Assembly: GCA_002432095.1 (NCBI GenBank)
Contig: DJFQ01000067.1
Location: 2,726-16,161 of the forward strand
Direction: 5' to 3'
Origin: Marinagarivorans sp. UBA5868
GTDB taxonomy: Bacteria; Pseudomonadota; Gammaproteobacteria; Pseudomonadales; Cellvibrionaceae
Length of the DNA stretch: 13,436 nt
In this document: in pieces, positions 8,158-13,436 of the stretch
Layout: each line of letters starts with the position of its first letter
Numbering within the stretch: position 1 is the stretch's first letter
The notes under the pieces: model-generated
What the model was told of the DNA's origin: nothing
What the model saw: the letters and a program-made list of their open reading frames with translations, nothing else
The model's database searches: none
Translations under genes and position numbers: made by a program

Positions 8158-8864
8158 TGAAGACACGTCAGGTGCGCGACATCGAATACCAGCTGCTACC
8201 CGGATCGGATAGGCAAACCACCGATATAGTGATCGAACGTGACGGTGTTATCACGGTTCGCCCGCCAAAACGCATGACGCCTGAACAGGTGGACGACACT
8301 GTGCTGAGCAAACGCATGTGGATCTACCGTAATCTGGCGGAGTGGCGCGATCTCAACGCCACCCGTGTAACGCGGGAGTGGGTGAGCGGCGAAACGTTTC
8401 TATACCTGGGCAATTGCTACCGACTCCAATTGGCGGCTGAACAGGACGAGCCGCTCAAATTAAAAGACGGCCGGTTTTGCCTGTTGAGGAATATTGTCGA
8501 GCGTGGTGGTCAAGAGGAAGCTCACGAAGTATTTAAAGCTTTTTACCAAAACAAAGGTCTGTCGCGCGTACAGAAACGTGTCGCCCATTTTGCGGCCAAA
8601 GTTGGAGTTGCCGCTGGCACTGTGGAAATCAGGGATCTCGGCTTCCGTTGGGCCACCTGTAGAAAAAATGGTGATCTGCATTTTCATTGGAAGTGCCTGA
8701 TGGCGCCTTTGTCCATCATCGACTACATAGTTGTCCACGAGCTTTGCCATCTCCACCACCGCGACCATTCGGATGCATTCTGGAATGAGGTGGATAAAGT
8801 ACTGCCGGATTACCGAGAGCGAAAAGAATGGCTCCGAATTCGTGGAGCGGAGTTGGATCTGTGA
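8157..8864 (+). CDS. YgjP-like M48-type zinc metallopeptidase (DUF45)
   Basis: A 235-aa protein whose start shares one base with the hsdR stop (TGATG). The C-terminal half holds the metallopeptidase signature: HELCH at residues 194-198 (H194 and H198 as zinc ligands, E195 as the general base) and a further histidine H204 in HRDHSDAFW, followed by the usual DYRERKEWLR end. The preceding GFRWATCRKNGDLHFHW block (~162-178) is also typical of the YgjP family. The N-terminal half, up to about residue 120, is the beta-rich part that precedes it in this family. There is no signal peptide or membrane segment, so it should be cytoplasmic. YgjP-type genes are often found next to hsdR, but their substrate is not known to me. 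A role in trimming or controlling HsdR, by analogy with proteolytic control of restriction, is inference only. Confidence 0.88.
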   Translation: MKTRQVRDIEYQLLPGSDRQTTDIVIERDGVITVRPPKRMTPEQVDDTVLSKRMWIYRNLAEWRDLNATRVTREWVSGETFLYLGNCYRLQLAAEQDEPLKLKDGRFCLLRNIVERGGQEEAHEVFKAFYQNKGLSRVQKRVAHFAAKVGVAAGTVEIRDLGFRWATCRKNGDLHFHWKCLMAPLSIIDYIVVHELCHLHHRDHSDAFWNEVDKVLPDYRERKEWLRIRGAELDL

Positions 8865-9217
8865 AGCACGACTGGGTTGATCCAAAAGCAACTGAAGAAG
8901 CTGCTAACGAAGAAAATGCAGCCGACAAAATAAGCGCCAATCTCGCGCACCTGTGCGAAAAACTCCAGGAGCTTCAAGCATATGCTTCGTCGCTGGGAAT
9001 ATTCACAAACGACCGCGAACTCTTGACTTGCCCAGCTTGTGGATTGCAAGAGGACGTCACCATTGAAGGTATGTTGATTACGCACAACTGTGAATATCCC
9101 GATGCCAGCGACAGTGGATTACGATTTACCGAGTTGCGCGCCGATTTGTTTGCCTGTCCAAATTGTGGAGTTCATATTTCCTTTGTTGGTGGCGATTTTT
9201 TTTGGAGCCAGCCATGA
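8861..9217 (+). CDS. Zinc-ribbon protein of unknown function
   Basis: A 118-aa protein that I cannot assign to a named family. I chose the GTG at 8861 because it overlaps the preceding stop (GTGA) and has GGAG eight bases upstream at 8849-8852; an ATG at 8828 in frame would lie deep inside the peptidase gene. Residues ~5-45 are acidic and probably helical (ATEEAANEENAADKIS, then LCEKLQELQAYASSL). Two CxxC pairs follow: C57/C60 in LTCPACGL and C99/C102 in FACPNCGV, about 40 residues apart, which should bind one zinc ion as a split ribbon. The protein ends in an aromatic strand, SFVGGDFFWSQP. Its position between a peptidase and a DUF262 nuclease, coupled on both sides, suggests a partner role such as an adaptor or DNA-binding subunit, but nothing in the sequence proves this. 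Confidence 0.78.
   Translation: MKHDWVDPKATEEAANEENAADKISANLAHLCEKLQELQAYASSLGIFTNDRELLTCPACGLQEDVTIEGMLITHNCEYPDASDSGLRFTELRADLFACPNCGVHISFVGGDFFWSQP
9204..9216 (+). promoter_or_regulatory. Ribosome binding site and ATG start of the DUF262 gene
   Basis: GGAG at 9204-9207 is six bases before the ATG at 9214, which overlaps the zinc-ribbon stop as ATGA. It decides against the longer GTG start at 9163, whose 17 extra residues (Trp/Phe-rich) would overlap the zinc ribbon's coding sequence. Confidence 0.7.
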
Positions 9218-11289
9218 AAGCACAAGACCTTCCCTTCACCCAACTCCTGCAAGGCGCTAAGCAATTCATCATTCCTATTTTCCAGCGCACTTACAGCTGG
9301 GAGCGTAGTCAGTGCGAGCAGTTGTGGCTGGATATTATTCGGGTTGGTCAATCACCGGAATTGGGCAGTCATTTTATTGGTTCGGCGGTGTATATCCCGG
9401 AGGACGATACCAGCGCGACTATCTCCCGCTGGCTTGTTATCGACGGTCAGCAGCGTATTACGACTATCACCTTGTTGCTGTTGAGTCTAATGCGTCGACT
9501 AGAGACGGACGGTATAGATACCCCTGTGTCGGCTGCGGAAGTAGAGGACTACTATCTGCGCAATCGCTACGGCAAGGGTGACTTGGCTTACAAGATGCTG
9601 CTAACCCGTGCCGATAAAGACACGCTTATTGCGCTCTTGGAAAATAAACCTTTACCTGAGCCAACATCAGTGCGCATCGCCGACAACTTCGCGTTCTTCT
9701 GCGAACGTATGGCATCCGCTGATCTCGCCGTGGTTTACGAGGGAATTCAAAAGCTCATGATAGTGGATGTACGCCTACAGCAAGGGCTCGACAATCCGCA
9801 GATGATTTTTGAGAGCATGAATTCCACAGGTAAGGCGCTCACCCAAGCAGATCTTATTCGCAACTTTGTATTGATGGGCTTGCCCCACGATTTGCAGACG
9901 CGGCTTTACAACGATTACTGGCGGCCCATGGAGGTGGAATTTGGTGCGGAAAGCTACAGCACGCACTTCGACGAGTTCATGCGCTTTTTTCTCGTCATCC
10001 ACTCAGGCAATTACCGCATCCGCAAGGACGAGGTATACCAGGAATTTAAGAGCTACTCGCGCAAGCATGACGTTGAAGCTCTGCTGAGTCTGCTGCGTGA
10101 GTTTTCGCGCTATTACTGCAATATCGCCTTGGGCAAGGAAAGAAATTCCAGTCTCGCGGAACATTTTCACGATATTCGAGAATTGCGCGCGGACATATGC
10201 TATCCATTTTTGATGGAGCTTTATCACGATCACCGGCAGGGATTGTTGAGCGATAACGATTTTGCCGAAATATTGCTTTTGGTCGAAAGTTACGTATTTA
10301 GGCGGGTCGTCTGCGATATTCCCACCAATTCCATGCGGCAGACTTTTGCGACATTCTCCCGCAAGTTGAAGAAGGACCGCTACCTGGAGAGCGTGAAAGC
10401 GGAGTTTCTGAACTTGCCGTCATACCGTCGATTTCCGCCTGATGAAGAGTTCAGGCAAAGGCTTAAGATTCGCAATCTCTACGCATTTAATCGTCGCTCC
10501 TATTGGCTGCGGCGTTTCGAAAATTTTGGGCGCAAAGAAAGAGTGGTGGTGCAGGACTACACCATCGAGCACATCATGCCTCAGAATGAAAATCTCAATG
10601 CGGCTTGGCAGCAGGCACTCGGCGATGACTGGCAGAAGGTGCAGCAAACATACCTGCATACATTGGGAAATCTCACGCTGACTGGCTATAACTCCGAGTA
10701 TTCTGATCGCGCTTTTAAAGAAAAAAGAGATATGGAAAAAGGATTGCGCTTTAGCCCCCTAAAGCTCAACCAGGGACTGGCTGAATGCGAAGCCTGGAAC
10801 GAAGCAACAATTATGGCTCGTGCGGATCGGTTGGCCGACCAGGCGGTACTGATTTGGATGGCACCAACTCTAGATGAAGAAACGCTCGCTATATATCGCA
10901 CTAATAAAATTTTAGCGACGGGTTATTCACTTGAAAGCTACCCACAGCTAAAAGGGCTGGTGCGTGAGCTTTTTGACGCGCTGCGCCAGGAAGTGCTGGC
11001 CCTAGACGACTGTGCCCGCGAAGAATTCCTAAAACTGTATATCGCATACAAGGCAGAGACGAATTTTGTAGATGTGGTTCCTCAGGCAAGTCGTTTACGA
11101 CTAAGTCTTAATATGGAATTTCAAAAACTGGACGATCCTCGCGGTTTGGCAAAGGATGTTAGCGAGGTTGGACGTTGGGGTAATGGTGATGTCGAGATTG
11201 GCCTCAGCCAGCTGGAAGATATTCCTTACGTAATTGGCTTGGTTAGACAGGCCTTGGAGGGTCAGTTGGGAGAGGACGAGAATGAGTGA
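9214..11289 (+). CDS. DUF262/DUF1524 GmrSD-like nuclease with a C-terminal DUF5655-like domain
   Basis: A 691-aa protein. The N-terminal DUF262 domain has IPIFQRTYSW at residues 20-29 and VIDGQQRITT at 75-84; DGQQR is the ParB/Srx-like nucleotide-binding signature. The central to C-terminal DUF1524 domain is an HNH nuclease: IEHIMPQNE (451-459, with H453) followed by HTLGNLTLTGYNSEYSDRAF (482-501), both key elements present. These two domains in one chain define the GmrSD (type IV restriction) family, which cuts DNA with modified cytosines in an NTP-dependent way. A third part, residues ~590-690, ends in NFVDVVPQASRLRLSLNMEF, GRWGNGDVEIGLSQL and YVIGLVRQALEGQ; it resembles the DUF5655 (COG3586) module sometimes fused to DUF262 proteins. 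It probably recognises and cleaves foreign modified DNA in the cytoplasm. It is the last gene of the operon. Confidence 0.9.
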   Translation: MKAQDLPFTQLLQGAKQFIIPIFQRTYSWERSQCEQLWLDIIRVGQSPELGSHFIGSAVYIPEDDTSATISRWLVIDGQQRITTITLLLLSLMRRLETDGIDTPVSAAEVEDYYLRNRYGKGDLAYKMLLTRADKDTLIALLENKPLPEPTSVRIADNFAFFCERMASADLAVVYEGIQKLMIVDVRLQQGLDNPQMIFESMNSTGKALTQADLIRNFVLMGLPHDLQTRLYNDYWRPMEVEFGAESYSTHFDEFMRFFLVIHSGNYRIRKDEVYQEFKSYSRKHDVEALLSLLREFSRYYCNIALGKERNSSLAEHFHDIRELRADICYPFLMELYHDHRQGLLSDNDFAEILLLVESYVFRRVVCDIPTNSMRQTFATFSRKLKKDRYLESVKAEFLNLPSYRRFPPDEEFRQRLKIRNLYAFNRRSYWLRRFENFGRKERVVVQDYTIEHIMPQNENLNAAWQQALGDDWQKVQQTYLHTLGNLTLTGYNSEYSDRAFKEKRDMEKGLRFSPLKLNQGLAECEAWNEATIMARADRLADQAVLIWMAPTLDEETLAIYRTNKILATGYSLESYPQLKGLVRELFDALRQEVLALDDCAREEFLKLYIAYKAETNFVDVVPQASRLRLSLNMEFQKLDDPRGLAKDVSEVGRWGNGDVEIGLSQLEDIPYVIGLVRQALEGQLGEDENE

Positions 11290-11460
11290 TGGTGGCTGTA
11301 GTGTTGCAATTCCTCGGTGCTAATTGACAATTACCTATAAATCGCAACGTGATACGCGCCTGGAAATTTCACACCAGTAGATCCTTAAGTTTGCCTCAAT
11401 TGAATAGCTTGTAATTAAATATCTTGGTTTTCGTTAATTGTAGCGAGCTAATAAAAACAA
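11290..11460 (+). other. AT-rich intergenic region
   Basis: These 171 bases after the DUF262 gene hold no convincing ORF. I see a 13-bp palindrome at 11321-11333, a loose GTTGC/GCAAC pair (near 11303 and 11343) that might frame a hairpin, and an AT-rich tail (11397-11460). There is no stable stem followed by a T run, so I cannot call a Rho-independent terminator for the operon. Confidence 0.6.
11321..11333. promoter_or_regulatory. 13-bp palindrome containing a TTGACA box (possible operator and -35 element)
   Basis: TAATTG, A, CAATTA is a perfect inverted repeat around one base. It contains TTGACA at 11324-11329, a consensus -35 hexamer, but the best -10 candidate I see (TGATAC, 11350-11355) is 20 bases away instead of 17. 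It may be a repressor-controlled promoter for the downstream 157-aa gene, or chance in AT-rich DNA. Confidence 0.3.
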
Positions 11461-11934
11461 GTGATAGGCCCCTACACGTCACTCAAAGAAGCTTGCGAAG
11501 CTTACGCGGCAACAGTAAATCGGGAAGTGCCACAAAATAAGTTTTTAGATTCACTGCACCCCGATGTCATATATGCGACTAAGCATGAGCGTATCGAAGG
11601 CGAGATTCGTGTCGTATTTGAGTTGGAAGCCCGATGGAACTGGTCTATTAACGATCCATCACCTTATCCGTTTGTGGCTCTGGTAGTTAATAGGCGAAAG
11701 GCTGACGGCGAGCCAATCACCTATTGCTGTTCATTCCATGTCGACGAGCCGACGCGCATCCAAACGGAGACTTATCTCGCCCTGAGAGACGGCTGGATAG
11801 AAAGAATATCCATTTACTCTGCCTGGCTGGATACCTATTTTCCTTTTCCTGAGCGAGTGATCGAAGCGCACAATCGGCGAGAAGTGTCGCAACCAGCTCG
11901 ATTGAAAAAGACGGGGCCGGGAGGGTTTGAATGA
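11461..11934 (+). CDS. Conserved-looking hypothetical protein, possibly NTF2/SnoaL-like
   Basis: A 157-aa ORF that I do not recognise. The frame is closed upstream by a TAA at 11452-11454, so the GTG at 11461 is the first possible start; it lacks a Shine-Dalgarno site, and no better start is seen within the first 20 codons. The protein has a mixed charged and aromatic composition and neither signal peptide nor membrane segment. The order helix (SLKEACEAYAATVNREV), then LHPDVIYAT, then strands with WNWSIN and PFVALVVNRRKADGEPITYC, and LALRDGWIERISIYSAW near residues 115-131 recalls the cone-shaped NTF2/SnoaL fold, where a DGxI-type strand is typical; this is a weak inference. It is separated from the defence operon by the 171-base gap and converges with abiEii. 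It could be a defence accessory gene, a passenger, or an over-called ORF, though its length and protein-like composition favour a real gene. Confidence 0.62.
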   Translation: MIGPYTSLKEACEAYAATVNREVPQNKFLDSLHPDVIYATKHERIEGEIRVVFELEARWNWSINDPSPYPFVALVVNRRKADGEPITYCCSFHVDEPTRIQTETYLALRDGWIERISIYSAWLDTYFPFPERVIEAHNRREVSQPARLKKTGPGGFE

Positions 11935-11993
11935 AACGGCTAGCATCGGCGGGGATGAATGCTCGTGAGTTTACGGGCTCGGTTTCAACTGCT

Positions 11994-12845
11994 TCAGTCG
12001 GCCGCGCGGTTCAATGCTTTTCCCAAGGTAATTCGAAGCAGATCCACAACGCTGGACAAGGGTTCAAGAGCAAGCTCGTTCTTCTTGATGAACGTCCGCC
12101 ACAGAGCCTGCCGTGAGGGATCTTGCGCGAACTCATCCGTCAGACCGACCGGTAGCTCGATCGGCACTGCCATGCCGCGTCGATCAAAGGTGGCTTTGAT
12201 CGCTTGGGCCAAAAGATCAATGTTGAGGGTTTCGCGTTCCAGCAACACCGACAAGTCAAAGTAATCCTTCATTCGGCTGTTAGTCATCCCCAGCACCGTG
12301 ATGGCGTGGAGTTTTTCCGCGACGACGGTGTAAACAGGGTAAGTGCTCAAACGTGGCGCAGGCAGGTCGACCAGTAGCACCGGATAGGTCGCATTGAGAG
12401 GGCCGGGGGTCACGGCATCGCCGAAGCCGATGTCGATCTGGGTCTTGCAGCGTGCTTTGGCCAACTCGCCGCTGATTAGGATGCGCACTCCGGCATAGCC
12501 GGCGTCCTTCCGGATTTCTTCGGCGTCGACCGAGGACGGATCGAACACTATGCCATCGTCCACCGCGACGCTGGCGATGTCGCGGAAGGTCTGGGCCACG
12601 GATTCCAGATCACTCGCGCCGAAGCCGAGAAGGTCAGCGTCGCGCGTAGTTCGATGCGGCATGTCGTACCAAAGCGTGAACAGCAGCGCGCCCTTGAGAA
12701 CAAACCGATCTGCGTGCTCCGACTGGCTCAGGCGGTAAAGTATGCGTTCCAGCGCAAAGCGCACCAGCACCTGATTGAAATCCACGCCTTGCGCCTTGGC
12801 GACGTTGAGCAGGCGGGCGCGGATGGAGGCTGCGACATTACTCAT
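11994..12845 (-). CDS. abiEii: AbiEii nucleotidyltransferase toxin
   Basis: A 283-aa protein of the AbiEii/AbiGii nucleotidyltransferase family (DUF1814), the toxin of type IV abortive-infection systems. Family motifs are all visible: FVLKGALLFTLW (residues 48-59, with K51/G52), RTTRDADLLGFG (65-76, with the metal-binding pair D69 and D71), a third acidic strand KTQIDIGFGD (134-143), VVAEKLHAI (174-182, with K178) and RMKDYFDL (191-198). Related toxins (MenT) transfer nucleotides to the 3' end of tRNA and stop translation; the exact target here is unknown. The ATG at 12845 overlaps the abiEi stop by four bases (ATGA), the usual antitoxin-first, coupled arrangement. It is convergent with the upstream + strand genes, its stop lying 60 bases from the stop of the 157-aa gene. 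The module appears intact and more GC-rich by eye than the DUF262 gene, suggesting separate acquisition. Confidence 0.94.
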   Translation of the reverse strand: MSNVAASIRARLLNVAKAQGVDFNQVLVRFALERILYRLSQSEHADRFVLKGALLFTLWYDMPHRTTRDADLLGFGASDLESVAQTFRDIASVAVDDGIVFDPSSVDAEEIRKDAGYAGVRILISGELAKARCKTQIDIGFGDAVTPGPLNATYPVLLVDLPAPRLSTYPVYTVVAEKLHAITVLGMTNSRMKDYFDLSVLLERETLNIDLLAQAIKATFDRRGMAVPIELPVGLTDEFAQDPSRQALWRTFIKKNELALEPLSSVVDLLRITLGKALNRAAD

Positions 12846-13436
12846 TCAATGGCTTCAAGGTAAGGTCGCATCACGTTGGTGACACGGCAGATCTTTGCGT
12901 AGCGCCACAGGTCGTCTGCTGTGGCCTTGTGCTTTGCGCGAACGTCCTTCAGCGCCTCCAGTGCTACGTCCAGGCCGATTTTGTTGCGGTGCTTGAAACA
13001 GTCGACGACAGTCTTGGCTACACCGTACACCCGCAGAGTTACGCCGTCGCGCAGGTGTTCCTCGATTCCCGCTGCGTAGACCTCACCGGTCATCTGAACC
13101 ATTTTGATCGGTGGGTAACCGATGCGTGGCACATGGCTGCCGCGCGGCATGGCAATCCAGATTTGACGCGGTAGCTGCGTAGTCAGTTCGTGAAATTGCA
13201 GGGCGGTTAGAAGACAAAATACAGCTTGCGGCACCTTGGTGGCGACGGCTGTAAGCCCCTCGTGCTCCGATCCCGAATGGCTGGGCAGGCGGTAAAGGCC
13301 GCGGCCAACCTTGTCCAGCAGGCCGGCGGCGGTGAGGCGCGTCAGAACTATCCGGGGCGCTCCAATCGCGTCCAGATCGCTGGCGCGCAGCAGGCCTTTC
13401 TGGTGAGCCAGATCCAGGACGCGATTTGTATGAGTA
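12842..13436 (-). CDS. abiEi: AbiEi antitoxin / transcriptional repressor (N-terminus outside window)
   Basis: The minus-strand frame stays open from the stop at 12842 to the window edge, giving 197 visible residues. The internal GTG at 13234 is not the start, because the family's N-terminal winged helix lies upstream of it: AHQKGLLRASDLDAIGAPRI (visible residues ~10-29), then LTRLTAAGLLDKVGRGLYRL. No ATG, GTG or TTG occurs before that block, so only a few residues seem to be missing. The rest is the AbiEi C-terminal antitoxin domain, with VPQAVFCLLTALQFHELTTQ, IWIAMPRG, VYGVAKTVVDCFKHRNKIG and a final helical part. AbiEi represses its own operon by binding inverted repeats in the promoter, which must lie beyond the right edge, and it counters AbiEii without stable complex formation in studied cases. 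The coupled order with abiEii supports the call. Confidence 0.92.
   Translation of the reverse strand, partial: THTNRVLDLAHQKGLLRASDLDAIGAPRIVLTRLTAAGLLDKVGRGLYRLPSHSGSEHEGLTAVATKVPQAVFCLLTALQFHELTTQLPRQIWIAMPRGSHVPRIGYPPIKMVQMTGEVYAAGIEEHLRDGVTLRVYGVAKTVVDCFKHRNKIGLDVALEALKDVRAKHKATADDLWRYAKICRVTNVMRPYLEAIE

Noticed and set aside
8460..8891. 143-aa minus-strand ORF
   Set aside because: It is antisense to the metallopeptidase including its HELCH site, with no protein-like signature of its own.
11303..11350. Rho-independent terminator after the DUF262 gene
   Set aside because: The GTTGC/GCAAC pairing is short with a long loop and no T run follows.
11931..12116. 61-aa + strand ORF starting in the stop of the 157-aa gene
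   Set aside because: The ATGA overlap is tempting, but most of it is antisense to the conserved C-terminus of AbiEii and its composition is not convincing.
13234..13234. GTG at 13234 (minus strand) as the abiEi start
   Set aside because: The frame continues to the window edge and encodes the AbiEi winged helix, so the start is outside.

Overview
The window is a dense anti-phage defence island from a bacterium, most likely a gammaproteobacterium. That guess rests on moderate GC, good Shine-Dalgarno sites, and a DarT protein that, from memory, looks very like the enteropathogenic E. coli DarT. No rRNA, tRNA, transposase, integrase or CRISPR array is visible, so genus and chromosomal position cannot be told.

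Region 1 (1-11289, + strand) reads as one long operon of nine genes. A type I restriction-modification system is the frame: hsdM (5' end outside the window), hsdS, and later hsdR. Three genes sit between hsdS and hsdR: darT (a DNA ADP-ribosyltransferase toxin), darG (a macrodomain de-ADP-ribosylase antitoxin with a second C-terminal domain), and a 111-aa winged-helix-like protein with an in-frame 12-bp tandem repeat. After hsdR come a YgjP/M48-type zinc metallopeptidase, a 118-aa zinc-ribbon protein of unknown function, and a DUF262/DUF1524 (GmrSD-like, HNH nuclease) protein. Eight junctions are visible: seven are start/stop overlaps of 1 to 8 bases and one (darG to the small gene) is a 9-base gap. 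The genes are therefore almost certainly co-transcribed and translationally coupled.

Region 2 (11290-11460) is an AT-rich intergenic stretch with a 13-bp palindrome containing TTGACA and no clear terminator. It leads to a 157-aa protein I do not recognise (11461-11934, + strand).

Region 3 (11994-13436, - strand) is a convergent AbiE-type system: abiEi (antitoxin/repressor, running off the right edge) overlapping abiEii (nucleotidyltransferase toxin) by four bases.

Together the genes offer several layers: modification-dependent DNA cleavage (HsdMSR), a toxin that modifies DNA bases (DarTG), a probable modified-DNA nuclease (DUF262/DUF1524) and a tRNA-targeting abortive infection module (AbiE). 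The most notable points are the nesting of DarTG plus a small winged-helix protein inside the hsd operon, and the coupled metallopeptidase and zinc-ribbon pair between HsdR and the DUF262 protein.
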